A DNA stretch of 64,000 bases from positions 12,866-76,865 of the forward strand of contig JBGSPQ010000028.1 in NCBI GenBank assembly GCA_041738505.1, in the 5' to 3' direction. The translations under genes were made by a program, and so were the position numbers. Origin of the DNA: JBGSPQ01 sp041738505 (lineage in GTDB: Bacteria; Patescibacteriota; Gracilibacteria; UBA1369). Numbering within the stretch: position 1 is the first letter of the stretch; every line of letters begins with the position of its first letter. The notes beneath the pieces were generated by a model. The model was not told the DNA's origin. It saw only the letters and a program-made list of their open reading frames with translations, and made no database searches. Shown piece after piece: positions 9,132 through 17,595 of this stretch.

Positions 9132-9542
9132 ATGTACGTCCGTTTTCAACATACATCACATACAACTAAGCTAGTTATAATTGGACTTTTTCTTTTGGTG
9201 TCCTTTTTGTTGTACAGTTTAACCGCTTCTGTTTATAAGGCTTATCAAATAGAACTTCATATAAAAAATTACGAGAGGGAGAACTCAAAAATTGCGGAAG
9301 AAAACAGAAAAAAGAGCGAGGATTATGAATATTACAGTTCGGACGCTTATATAGAAAAAATCGCCAAACAGAATCTGGGACTGGTTAATCCCGGGGAGGA
9401 AGTGATTATTATTCCCAATGATAAAATTGACGCTTCGGGCATCGTGGGAGGTGTTAATGCAGAGGATGATACCGTAAACTCTTATTCAGGACTGAGTAAT
9501 AACCAGAAATGGTGGAAGTTTTTCTTTGACATGGAGGCATAA
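9132..9542 (+). CDS. FtsB/DivIC-like septum formation initiator
   Basis: Proteins of this family link late division proteins (FtsQ/DivIB and FtsL) at the septum. One transmembrane helix spans about residues 13-35 (LVIIGLFLLVSFLLYSL). It is followed by a charged coiled coil of about 45 residues rich in Glu, Lys and Asn, and then the family end motif YIEKIAKQNLGLVNPGEEVIIIP. The protein would be oriented with the coiled coil outside the cell. It continues about 50 residues beyond the motif, as in other Patescibacteria versions. Two tRNA genes follow on the same strand. Confidence 0.82.
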   Translation: MYVRFQHTSHTTKLVIIGLFLLVSFLLYSLTASVYKAYQIELHIKNYERENSKIAEENRKKSEDYEYYSSDAYIEKIAKQNLGLVNPGEEVIIIPNDKIDASGIVGGVNAEDDTVNSYSGLSNNQKWWKFFFDMEA

Positions 9543-9584
9543 AATCAGTATTTTTCTACAGGTCTTCAGGTCTTTTACACGTAT

Positions 9585-9659
9585 CGCGGGGTAGAGCAGA
9601 GGCAGCTCGTCGGGCTCATAACCCGGAGGTCGGAGGTTCGAATCCTCCCCCCGCAACCA
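9585..9659 (+). tRNA. Initiator tRNA-fMet (CAU)
   Basis: The cloverleaf folds fully. The acceptor 9585-9591 pairs with 9649-9655 except for a C1.A72 mismatch. The D stem is GAGC/GCTC with A11-U24, the anticodon stem carries three consecutive G-C pairs around the loop CTCATAA, and the T stem is GGAGG/CCTCC. CCA is encoded at 9657-9659. The C1.A72 mismatch, the A11-U24 pair and the GGG/CCC anticodon stem are the bacterial initiator hallmarks. Confidence 0.96.
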
Positions 9660-9685
9660 ATTAAGATCTTTTTTTAGGCTTATTC

Positions 9686-9762
9686 GGCTGGGTAGCTCAG
9701 ATGGTTAGAGCGCGGGACTCATAAGCCCGAGGTCGGCGGTTCGATCCCGCCCCCAGCTACCA
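9686..9762 (+). tRNA. tRNA with CAU anticodon: elongator Met or Ile2
   Basis: The cloverleaf has acceptor 9686-9692 paired with 9752-9758 (G1.U72 wobble), D stem GCTC/GAGC, loop CTCATAA, T stem GGCGG/CCGCC and encoded CCA at 9760-9762. C11-G24 marks it as an elongator. The anticodon stem has an A.G mismatch at 31-39. The gene sequence alone does not say whether C34 is changed to lysidine (Ile AUA) or left as Met. Confidence 0.92.
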
Positions 9763-9774
9763 ATAATTCCAATT

Positions 9775-10380
9775 ATGGTTTCAAGGCATAAATTTGCGAT
9801 GCACTGTGAGGAAGAGTCCGGGGTGTATTTTTTTACGCGCGGGATAAAGGAACTTATATTCAGGCCGTTTATGCCATATCTTGCGGAGACCGGCATTAAG
9901 CCGGAATCATTGAGTTATCTTGGGGTTCTGGTAACGCTGCCTTTTGTTTATTTCTTCGGTTACAACCCCTGGATTGCGTTAATTTTCCTGCTTGGCCAAT
10001 TCGTTTTTGATATGCTGGATGGTGCTCTGGCCAGATATCTCAATAAACAATCGGAAAGGGGCGCTTTTATTGATATGGTATGCGATTATCTTAGTTTTTT
10101 TATCGTCTTTTTGACTTTTTGTTACTATGGAATGGTTGAATATTTTATCGGTACCGTTTTTTTGATTGTTTATATTGTTCTGCAGGCATTTGTCTCTTTT
10201 GCGATCATAAAGGGGATTAAGCTTTTTCCGGTTATCAGGGCCAAATTGTTGGTATATCTTTTTTTCGTGATTTTTCTTGTCAGCGGATATAATTTCATGA
10301 ATGAATTTTTGATTGCAATTACAGCTTATACTTTTGTGACTGATTTTTTCATCTATAGAAAAATCATATGTTCTATATAG
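9775..10380 (+). CDS. CDP-alcohol phosphatidyltransferase family membrane enzyme
   Basis: This family swaps CMP of a CDP-activated lipid for an alcohol such as glycerol phosphate, inositol phosphate or serine, making membrane phospholipid. The diagnostic motif DG-x2-AR-x8-G-x3-D-x3-D is complete (from DGALARY to GAFIDMVCD, about residues 82-104), so the Mg2+-binding aspartates are intact. Several hydrophobic helices follow. The gene overlaps the CarS-like gene by 13 bases, so the two are co-translated and probably act in sequence. CarS would make the CDP-lipid and this enzyme would add the head group. The acceptor alcohol cannot be told from sequence. Confidence 0.87.
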   Translation: MVSRHKFAMHCEEESGVYFFTRGIKELIFRPFMPYLAETGIKPESLSYLGVLVTLPFVYFFGYNPWIALIFLLGQFVFDMLDGALARYLNKQSERGAFIDMVCDYLSFFIVFLTFCYYGMVEYFIGTVFLIVYIVLQAFVSFAIIKGIKLFPVIRAKLLVYLFFVIFLVSGYNFMNEFLIAITAYTFVTDFFIYRKIICSI

Positions 10381-10919
10381 TTTTTCAGTCGCTTTTCTTT
10401 TTCCTTCCCGCTTACATTTCAAATGCGGTTCCCGTTTTCTTGGAAAAGATGCACTGGTTTGAATTTTTGAAGGTGCCTGTTGATTTTGGATATAAGTTTA
10501 GAGGGAATGATTTGTTCGGTTCCACCAAAACATTCAGGGGTATTATAGGAGGTACAATCGGCGGTCTTTTGACAATTTATCTGCAATCTTTGATATATAA
10601 ACATGTTCCGGGTGTGCAGGGATGGTTTTTGCTGCCTTACGATTTGCCCAACATATTGTGGCTTGGCTTTTTGCTTGGTATAGGGGAAGGTTTGGGTGAT
10701 TTGATTAAGAGCTTTTTCAAGAGAAGAATGAAACTTGCGAGTTCCGCTCCGAGTTTTCCTCTGGATCAAATGAGCTTTTTAGGGGCGCTGGGACTTTCGT
10801 TATTGTATTTTCTTCCTACTCCTTTCCATATTTTGTCTATCATAATTATATCACCTCTGGTGCCGTTGATTGCCAATCTTCTGGCATACAGGGTGGGATG
10901 GAAAAAAGTCTGGTGGTGA
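10368..10919 (+). CDS. CDP-archaeol synthase (CarS/DUF46) family protein
   Basis: CarS enzymes use CTP to activate an ether lipid phosphate (archaeal CDP-archaeol). Bacterial members act on an unknown lipid. The family signature is visible throughout: FLPAYISNAVPVF at the start, VPVDFGYKFRGNDLFGSTKTFRGIIGG near residues 37-63, GEGLGDLIKSFFKRRMKLASSAP near 106-128, and FPLDQMSF. About five hydrophobic helices are present. At 183 aa the length is typical. It follows a CDP-alcohol phosphatidyltransferase with a 13-base overlap and abuts the convergent LCP gene. The family call is firm. The substrate (ether or ester lipid) is inference. Confidence 0.87.
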   Translation: MFYIVFQSLFFFLPAYISNAVPVFLEKMHWFEFLKVPVDFGYKFRGNDLFGSTKTFRGIIGGTIGGLLTIYLQSLIYKHVPGVQGWFLLPYDLPNILWLGFLLGIGEGLGDLIKSFFKRRMKLASSAPSFPLDQMSFLGALGLSLLYFLPTPFHILSIIIISPLVPLIANLLAYRVGWKKVWW

Positions 10920-12122
10920 TTAATTTGAGACGATATCTGCGATGTATTCCTTGATTTGCCAATAACTTTCTTCTTTTGGCAGTAGTATGTATTGGCCTTT
11001 GGCGTTTGTTGTGGAGTAGAGATAATTTGCGGTGCTGATTACATTTCCTCCATTTAGTGTGTAGGATTTAAAATTCTGAAGATATCCCAGAGCGTCAAAA
11101 AGGCTTATATCGCTTTGGATATCCGTACTGACTTTGGCATATATTTTGGTTGCTAAATCCATTTTTCCGAGTAAATCCAGCTTTAGCGCTTTCTCTTTTA
11201 CGGCTGATATTATTTGCTGTTGCCTTAGACTGCGGTCAAAATCGGATGTTGATTTTCGGCTTCTGGCATATTTTAGCGCGGTTTGTCCGTCCATGTTCTG
11301 TATTCCTGCGTTAAAGCTGACAGTTGAGTAGCTAAAGTCGGGACCGGGGTATTCCATGTCCTGAAGAGGTTTTTCAACATTTATATCAACCCCTTCAAGC
11401 ATATCGATAAAATCAACAAATGAATCCAGTCCAAAAAGAACGTGTTTGTCCGGATATATGCCTGTTATTTCATAAACGGCTTTTTTTACCTCATCTATGC
11501 CATAGGCGTTATAGAGTTCGTTAATTTTGCGGCCCTTGTGATAAAGATCGCGGGGAAGGCTGATGAGATGTATTTTTTGGGATTCCGGGTTTGCACTGGC
11601 CAGCATAATTGTATCAACCAGATTAGCGTTATGTCCGAGTATCAATACATCAAGAATGTCGGGATTGATTTCCACAATGTTCATTTCCTTCTTTAAAAGC
11701 TCGTTTTTTCGGGACAATTCGTTTATTACCGACTCTTTTTGCATTATCAAGCTGTTTAAACTTTCCTGCGCCGCATTCAACTCGTTTTGAATGGAACTCC
11801 AGTTCATTTCTTTTTCCGCGGTGGCCCTGACAACGTTATTGTTGAGATTATTGAGTGTGTTTTTTGTTTTCTCCAATTCATTGAACAGTCCGTTTACGGT
11901 TCCGATAGACCTGTTCAGATCGGCTTTAACTTCGCCAACTTCGCTGATAATAGTACTTATTTTGAGATCTTTGTTTCTTAAATCATCCCTGCTGATTTTT
12001 ATCAGGGCGCCGAAGGCTCCGGAAACCAATATCAGGCTGATTAGCAGTGCATAGATGGACTGTCTGATATGTTTTAACTGCTTTTTGTCATCGGATTTGT
12101 TTTCCGGCTGTGTGTTTTCCAT
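10920..12122 (-). CDS. LytR-CpsA-Psr (LCP) family protein with coiled-coil stalk
   Basis: LCP enzymes transfer polyprenyl-phosphate-linked glycopolymers to peptidoglycan outside the cell. One transmembrane helix lies at about residues 24-44. A long coiled coil (about 50-150, with repeated Leu/Asn/Lys heptads) forms a stalk, and the LCP catalytic domain runs from about 155 to 330. Conserved features are DTIMLASAN, the arginine motif SLPRDLYH, INELYNAYG, and the second arginine cluster YARSRKSTSDFDRSLRQQQII. The stalk is longer than in typical LCP proteins. The start abuts the stop of the VirD4-like ATPase gene directly, so the two form an operon. Confidence 0.88.
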   Translation of the reverse strand: MENTQPENKSDDKKQLKHIRQSIYALLISLILVSGAFGALIKISRDDLRNKDLKISTIISEVGEVKADLNRSIGTVNGLFNELEKTKNTLNNLNNNVVRATAEKEMNWSSIQNELNAAQESLNSLIMQKESVINELSRKNELLKKEMNIVEINPDILDVLILGHNANLVDTIMLASANPESQKIHLISLPRDLYHKGRKINELYNAYGIDEVKKAVYEITGIYPDKHVLFGLDSFVDFIDMLEGVDINVEKPLQDMEYPGPDFSYSTVSFNAGIQNMDGQTALKYARSRKSTSDFDRSLRQQQIISAVKEKALKLDLLGKMDLATKIYAKVSTDIQSDISLFDALGYLQNFKSYTLNGGNVISTANYLYSTTNAKGQYILLPKEESYWQIKEYIADIVSN

Positions 12123-14687
12123 TTATGCTATATCAATGCCGATTCGCGCGGCAATTTCCTGATCAACAAATTCTTTTTTTCTGCCATATTTCATTCTGGA
12201 ATATTGTCTGATGATTTCACCGATTTTTTTATTTTGGTTTTCCATATCGTAAATTGTTTCCAGGGAAAACGGCCTGGAGGTGGTATTGTTAATGTTCAAT
12301 TTGATATATGCTTTATAATTGGCTATACCAAGGACATCCTGTTCCGTAAGTACCGGTGCATATTCTTTTGCCATATATTCGGCGTCGTCGGCGCCCACTT
12401 TGAATGACATCATTGTGCCCACGTTACCGAATACGGCGTCACGGATGGAGGTATCTCCTTTTTTCTCCAGCTGTTTGATATATTGATGCGCCATGATGAG
12501 TGCAAGATGATATTTTCTGGCTTCCGAAAGGATAGAGCAAAAACTGTCGGTCGCGAAATTCTGAAACTCATCAACATAGAGATAAAAATCTTTTCTTTGA
12601 TCTTCGGGAGTGTCCACACGGCTCATTGCGGCCATTTGAAGTCTTGCCACAGTTATCAACCCCAATAATTGAGTATTCAAGTCCCCCATTTTACCTTTGG
12701 ATAAATTTATCAGCAGGATTTTTTGTTCGTCCATCGTCTTTCTAAAATTGAATGCCGATTTGGTTTGTCCAATCGTGTTTCTCATTATGGAGTTTGTAAT
12801 AAACGGACCAAACTTTGCCGAAAAATATGGAATCATTTCCTGTCTTTCCCGTTCGCCGGTATGTGCGTATTCGTGCTCCCAGAAGGATTTTACAATCGGA
12901 TTTGTAACTTTGCTGACTTTATACTTCATGAACTCCTCGTCAACAAATATTCTTGGTACGTCGATTAATGTCGCTCCCTCTTCTTTATCTTCCATTAACG
13001 TTAAGCACCCGTTTCTGAAATAGTGCTGAATTCTGGGCCCGAAAATTTCATCTCCGAATATTTTGATAAAAATTTCCGTGGCCTGACTGGACGCCATATC
13101 CATTTCTTCGGGCGTTGTCGCTTCCAGGATGTTAAGCCCCATTGGTCTTTCGGTATCGGCGGGATTAAAGATAATGACGTCTTTCGCTCTTTCTTTCGGG
13201 ACGAATGTTATTAATTCCTCAATCAAATCTCCATGCGGATCCACCACGCAAACGCCGTCGCCGTTAAGAATGTCCTGTCTGGCCAGATAGCTTAAAAATA
13301 CGGATTTACCGGAACCGGATTTTCCGATTACGTAGTGATGACGGGTTCTGTCATTGCGCAACATGCGTATTTCTTTTTTCATCCCACGATAGACGTTATG
13401 GCCCAGAAGTACACCTTCCGTGGGCATATCAACGGGGGCGGGTAGTATTTTGTATTTAAGCCAGTTGATGATCGGACTGTAATTGAAACGGCTTGTGGGA
13501 AGATGAAAAAGTGAAGCAAGTTCCGCAGTGTCCAATAATGATCCTTTTTCTCCAAACAACAGCATTTTTACAGCGGGGAGACGTTTGCTGTAATTGTAGT
13601 GCATTATTTTATTATTGATTGCATCAATGGGTATAAACCTTCTAGTTTGGAACCAGTTCATTTGCGAGTCCTTAAACATATTTAACCCAAGCGCTATATT
13701 GTTGGTTATTTCCTGCGCCCTGGATCTGGTTTTTGCCGATCCCGCAACCCTGATGATGGTATCAAATGCAAGGCGGCCCGCTTTTTCTCCGATTTTTTTG
13801 GCGATTTCTTCGCGGGTCTGTAGAAGTCTAACGTAACCGCCGCCTCCGTAGGGGCCGCCGGATTCCTCTTTGGCTCCTTCCGTCATTTTTTCGGCTCCGA
13901 ATACCATGGCATTTAGGAATGTCCCCAAAAAGCCCAATCCCGGAATTTTGAATGCTCCCGGTTTTTTGCCTCCAAACATTTCCGAGCCGGCTTTTTCTAC
14001 TTTTTTCTGCCAGCCCTTGTCGTTTCTGGGAGAGAATATTATCTGAATTGTTCCTATATCGGATTCGTCAAACTTTGAAAATATATTTGTCAGATCATTT
14101 AAAGGGTCATTTTCCAGGTTCTGATATGTTTTTATCGGATAGAAATACGGGTTTTTCAGATAGGCATAATAAATTTTCAGTTTGTTGCCTTTTGGCAGGA
14201 TATCAATCTTTTTTTCAATAATTATGTCAGCATTCGGATAATAGGATGTTATCTGTTTATCAATCATGTTCGCGTATCTTTTGGGTGTCACCGCGTAGAA
14301 TTCAACGACTTTGTTTTTTGCCACGTATTCAAATGAAACAAAGTCATCCTGAAATAATCTGGTATGAATCATATTTTGCAGATTGAGCTCCCCTATTTCA
14401 TGAACATTGCGGTAGAATTGCTCCATCACTCCGATCATTTCCTTGAAGTCCTTAACTTCCGATTTTTCCTTATCTTTCTGGGATTCTTCACGGGGGAGGG
14501 TGATTTTCATGTGGATCAGGTTTGGAGCCACGATAGTAATGTGGAACAGAAAGCGAATCAGCCTGACTAAAGACTTAAGTACAATTACAGCAACAAGCAG
14601 TATTACCGCCGTTTCCAGCGGGTATTTTTTTACCGTTTCCCAGACCGTCTGCCAAATTGACATAAGGATGTCTTCCATAAGATTCAA
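12123..14687 (-). CDS. VirD4/TraC-like (HerA-FtsK superfamily) membrane ATPase, copy 1
   Basis: This is a large membrane-anchored P-loop ATPase related to type IV secretion coupling proteins. A transmembrane helix lies near residues 20-45 and an uncharacterised domain fills about 60-400. The ATPase domain has Walker A GKSGSGKS near residue 455, the adjoining VVDPHGDLIEELI, and Walker B LYVDEFQNFATDS near 704. It ends with a sensor-like SEARKYHLALIMAHQY. No pilus, relaxase or VirB genes accompany it, and it is followed without a gap by an LCP gene. The paralogue at 33080-35551 shares the whole layout. A DNA or protein pump is likely, but the substrate is unknown. The start is one of three close ATGs. 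Confidence 0.8.
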   Translation of the reverse strand: MNLMEDILMSIWQTVWETVKKYPLETAVILLVAVIVLKSLVRLIRFLFHITIVAPNLIHMKITLPREESQKDKEKSEVKDFKEMIGVMEQFYRNVHEIGELNLQNMIHTRLFQDDFVSFEYVAKNKVVEFYAVTPKRYANMIDKQITSYYPNADIIIEKKIDILPKGNKLKIYYAYLKNPYFYPIKTYQNLENDPLNDLTNIFSKFDESDIGTIQIIFSPRNDKGWQKKVEKAGSEMFGGKKPGAFKIPGLGFLGTFLNAMVFGAEKMTEGAKEESGGPYGGGGYVRLLQTREEIAKKIGEKAGRLAFDTIIRVAGSAKTRSRAQEITNNIALGLNMFKDSQMNWFQTRRFIPIDAINNKIMHYNYSKRLPAVKMLLFGEKGSLLDTAELASLFHLPTSRFNYSPIINWLKYKILPAPVDMPTEGVLLGHNVYRGMKKEIRMLRNDRTRHHYVIGKSGSGKSVFLSYLARQDILNGDGVCVVDPHGDLIEELITFVPKERAKDVIIFNPADTERPMGLNILEATTPEEMDMASSQATEIFIKIFGDEIFGPRIQHYFRNGCLTLMEDKEEGATLIDVPRIFVDEEFMKYKVSKVTNPIVKSFWEHEYAHTGERERQEMIPYFSAKFGPFITNSIMRNTIGQTKSAFNFRKTMDEQKILLINLSKGKMGDLNTQLLGLITVARLQMAAMSRVDTPEDQRKDFYLYVDEFQNFATDSFCSILSEARKYHLALIMAHQYIKQLEKKGDTSIRDAVFGNVGTMMSFKVGADDAEYMAKEYAPVLTEQDVLGIANYKAYIKLNINNTTSRPFSLETIYDMENQNKKIGEIIRQYSRMKYGRKKEFVDQEIAARIGIDIA

Positions 14688-14748
14688 AAATATCTATTTA
14701 TTATAGCAGAAAAAGGCCTTTTTCTCAATCCCGGCATCAAATTTTGTC

Positions 14749-15396
14749 TTATCCCTGCATCAGGCCGTTTTTGTTGAAGCTGAAATAGCTGTCCGACCCG
14801 ACTATTATGTGATCCATCAGTGGTATTTGAAGAAGAGTCCCGGCGTGTATAACCTGTTTGGTAGTTTCAATGTCGGATGAACTTGGTTCTATTTCACCGG
14901 AGGGGTGGTTATGGGCCAAAATTACGCCATATGCGTTGTATTCAAGTGCCGGTCTGAATATATCCCGAGGATGAAGAATGCTTGAATCCAGACTGCCTAT
15001 TGAAAGGATTTCGTCATGTATTATTCTGTATCTGGTGTTTATATATAGTCCTCTGAGGTACTCTTTTTTAAGATATTGCATGCTTTTTACAATCTCATAC
15101 ACGTCTTCGGTACTGCGAATTTGAAGATTGGATGATTTCCCCGCAAAAAATCTTCTTCCCAATTCAATGCATGCCATTATCTGGCTGGCCTGCACCGGTC
15201 CTATATTGAGGCTGTTTTGAAAAATACGCGGATTTTTTTGAGCCAACAGTTCCTCCCTGTCAAAGTCTTTGAACAGGCGCTTTGATATCTGGAAGACGTT
15301 TTCGTTTTTATTGCCCCTGCATATGAGCAGAGACATCAATTCATGGTCCTCCAATCCTTCCGGGCCTTTAATCCTCAGTTTTTCCCTTGGCATCAT
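14749..15396 (-). CDS. radC: RadC/JAB-domain protein
   Basis: RadC-like proteins carry an MPN/JAB metalloprotease-like fold. The name reflects an old link to DNA repair, and the true role is unsettled. The N-terminal helix-hairpin-helix region includes GPEGLEDHELMSLLI. The C-terminal JAB motif has HNHPSGEIEPSSSD near residue 162, giving the zinc ligands His, His and Asp. At 215 aa it is normal. It stands alone on the minus strand between glyS and the VirD4-like gene. Confidence 0.93.
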   Translation of the reverse strand: MMPREKLRIKGPEGLEDHELMSLLICRGNKNENVFQISKRLFKDFDREELLAQKNPRIFQNSLNIGPVQASQIMACIELGRRFFAGKSSNLQIRSTEDVYEIVKSMQYLKKEYLRGLYINTRYRIIHDEILSIGSLDSSILHPRDIFRPALEYNAYGVILAHNHPSGEIEPSSSDIETTKQVIHAGTLLQIPLMDHIIVGSDSYFSFNKNGLMQG

Positions 15397-15467
15397 AATC
15401 CTGAAATAGTGTGCTTCAAGATTATCGTAAAAACATTAAGGAAATCTAAAATTCAGCTTAAAAAATT

Positions 15468-16838
15468 TTAGGCGGCGGAAAGTTTGTCCTTAAGAAACTG
15501 ATTCAGTTCGCTGATTTTAACCCTTTCCTGCTTCATGGTGTCCCGATCCCTGACCGTTACCGCCTGGTCTTTTTCCACCGTTTCATAATCCACAGTGACA
15601 CAGTAGGGTGTTCCGATTTCATCGTGCCTGCGATATCTTTTTCCTATTGATCCCGATGAATCAAAATCCGTTGAATAAGCCGTTCTTAATTGTTCCCAGA
15701 CCTCGGTTGCGGCATCGTTAAGTTTGTTAACCAAAGGCAAAACCGCGATTTGAAAAGGAGCCATGTTCTTTTTGAATTTCATTACCACGCGAGTTTCTCC
15801 ATCCACTTCTTCTTCGTGGTAAGCGCTTAAAAGCACCATCAAAACGGATCTTGAAAGTCCGAATGTGGGTTCAATAACATGGGGGACAAACTTTTCGTTG
15901 GTGTGCGGGTCCATGTATGTCAGATCCACCCCGCTTTTTTCCATGTGGTTTTTTAGGTCAAAATCGGTTCTGTATGCAAGCCCGTACAGTTCTTTCCAAC
16001 CAAAGGGCGTTTCAAACTCTATATCCACCGTTTTTTTGGAATAATGGGAAAGTTCGTCTTCGGAATGTTGTCTTATGCGCGTTTTTGAACGATCTATACC
16101 CGCTTCATCCAGCCATTTTTCCATTTCCACCATCCAATAATCAAAATATTTCTCCCATTCGTTTTCCGGGATAAAGTATTCAAACTCCATAAGGTCAAAT
16201 TCCAGTGTGCGGAAAATAAAATTCCCGGGAGTGATTTCGTTTCGGAAGGCTTTTCCCACCTGGGCAATACCAAAAGGCAGTTTTCTGCGAGTGGAATTGA
16301 GTACGTTTTTAAAATTGGTAAACATGGACTGGGCCAGTTCCCCTCTCAGGAAAACGTCATCGGAATCAGCTGCCAGAGGGCCGATATTGGTCTTGAACAA
16401 TAGATTGAATACGCGGGTTTTGGTAAATTTGGACTGTCCGCATTTGGGACATTTTATTTTATTCTGTTCAATCAGTTTATCCAGATCTGTTAGGGAGAGA
16501 CCTTCAACTTTAACGTTTTCAAGCGCGTCCTCTATAAGATGATCCGCGCGAAACCTGCTTTTGCATTGCAGACAGTCCACCTGCGCATCGTTAAAATTGG
16601 CAACGTGGCCGCTTGCCTCCCAGACTTTCGGATTCATCAGAACAGCGGCATCAAGACCCACGACATCGGCGCGATCTTTTACGAAGAATTTCCACCAGGC
16701 CTGTTGAATGTTGTTTTTAAGTTCCACTCCGAGAGGGCCGTAATCCCATGTATTTGCCAATCCCCCGTAAATTTCCGATCCCTGAAACACAAAACCTCTC
16801 CTTTTGCACAGAGAGACAACTTTTTCCATTGTTACCAT
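15468..16838 (-). CDS. glyS: Glycyl-tRNA synthetase, alpha2 (eukaryote/archaeal-like) type
   Basis: This class IIa synthetase charges tRNA-Gly as a single-chain dimer, unlike the two-subunit alpha/beta enzyme. It begins MEKVVSLCKRRGFVFQGSEI and has YGGLANTWDYGPLG. A zinc-type insertion carries CLQCKSRFRADH and CPKCGQ. Motif 2 is FRNEITPGNFIFRTLEFD, motif 3 is FGLSRSVLMVLLSAY, and the anticodon-binding domain follows. Start choice is uncertain. In-frame ATGs at 16871 and 16853 overlap dtd, while 16838 leaves a four-base gap after the dtd stop and matches the family N-terminus. It is the last gene of the rlmN-DUF3467-dtd-glyS run. Confidence 0.95.
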   Translation of the reverse strand: MVTMEKVVSLCKRRGFVFQGSEIYGGLANTWDYGPLGVELKNNIQQAWWKFFVKDRADVVGLDAAVLMNPKVWEASGHVANFNDAQVDCLQCKSRFRADHLIEDALENVKVEGLSLTDLDKLIEQNKIKCPKCGQSKFTKTRVFNLLFKTNIGPLAADSDDVFLRGELAQSMFTNFKNVLNSTRRKLPFGIAQVGKAFRNEITPGNFIFRTLEFDLMEFEYFIPENEWEKYFDYWMVEMEKWLDEAGIDRSKTRIRQHSEDELSHYSKKTVDIEFETPFGWKELYGLAYRTDFDLKNHMEKSGVDLTYMDPHTNEKFVPHVIEPTFGLSRSVLMVLLSAYHEEEVDGETRVVMKFKKNMAPFQIAVLPLVNKLNDAATEVWEQLRTAYSTDFDSSGSIGKRYRRHDEIGTPYCVTVDYETVEKDQAVTVRDRDTMKQERVKISELNQFLKDKLSAA

Positions 16839-16842
16839 ATTG

Positions 16843-17298
16843 TTATTTGTCATATTTTTTGGGTGATTCAATCAATATTGTTACGGGACCGTCGTTAACA
16901 AGTGCGATTTGCATATATGAGCGGAATTGTCCGCTTTGGGTTTTCAGCCCGGTTGCCCTGAATAAATTCAGGGTTTTTTCATAGATTTCCAGGGCTGCTT
17001 CCGGAGCAGCGGCGGACCCGAAATCGGGTCTTCTTCCTTTTTTGCAATCGGCGCAGAGAGTAAACTGCGATACGATAAGCAATTCCCCTTTCGTGTCGGA
17101 CACGGAATAGTCCAGCTTGCCCGCATCGCTTTCAAATATCCGAAGGTTAACCGTTTTATCCACAATGTAAGAGATTTCTTTATCGCCGTCACCTTTTTCT
17201 ATACCCAGAAAAACAAGGATTCCTTTGTTTATTTCTCCCACAATTTTCCCTTCAACCTCCACCGAGGCTTTGCTTACTTTTTGTATCAGGGCTTTCAT
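16843..17298 (-). CDS. dtd: D-aminoacyl-tRNA deacylase
   Basis: Dtd hydrolyses D-amino acids (and mischarged glycine) from tRNA, preventing their entry into protein. It matches the family throughout: MKALIQKVSKASVEVEG, GILVFLGIEKGD, the conserved SQFTLCADCKKGRRPDF and the Gly-cisPro region NDGPVTI at the end. The length of 151 aa is typical. The position next to glyS fits the proofreading role. Its start overlaps the stop of the DUF3467 gene by one base, so the genes are coupled. Confidence 0.95.
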   Translation of the reverse strand: MKALIQKVSKASVEVEGKIVGEINKGILVFLGIEKGDGDKEISYIVDKTVNLRIFESDAGKLDYSVSDTKGELLIVSQFTLCADCKKGRRPDFGSAAAPEAALEIYEKTLNLFRATGLKTQSGQFRSYMQIALVNDGPVTILIESPKKYDK

Positions 17299-17576
17299 TA
17301 CTCGGGTTTACTTTTTTGTTCTTTTTGTCTGTTTCTCCAGTCCAGCATGGCGTTACTGAGAACTTTCATGAAAGATTCGGCGGTCTGGTGGGTGACGTTA
17401 ACTCTGCCAACCACTTTAATGGTTGTAGGTTTCACGTTTGGAATAATGTAGCCGAAATCCAAAATGACTTCGTTCTGATTTACATGAACGGAGACAGCAT
17501 TTGAATATAGGCCGGCTTCCACCGCCTGATCAAGTTTGACCTGAATATTGGGTTGTTTTGACTGTTCGTCGGCCAT
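17298..17576 (-). CDS. DUF3467 family protein
   Basis: This small soluble protein has no assigned function. The family pattern is YSNAVSVHVNQNEVILDFGYIIPNV followed by a beta strand (TTIKVVGRVNVTHQTAESFMKVLSNAMLDWRNRQ). It has no membrane segment and ends in a charged tail. It sits between rlmN (20 bases upstream) and dtd (one-base overlap), so it belongs to a translation-linked operon, which is only weak evidence of its role. Confidence 0.8.
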   Translation of the reverse strand: MADEQSKQPNIQVKLDQAVEAGLYSNAVSVHVNQNEVILDFGYIIPNVKPTTIKVVGRVNVTHQTAESFMKVLSNAMLDWRNRQKEQKSKPE

Positions 17577-17595
17577 GATATTTTTTGGTTATGAA

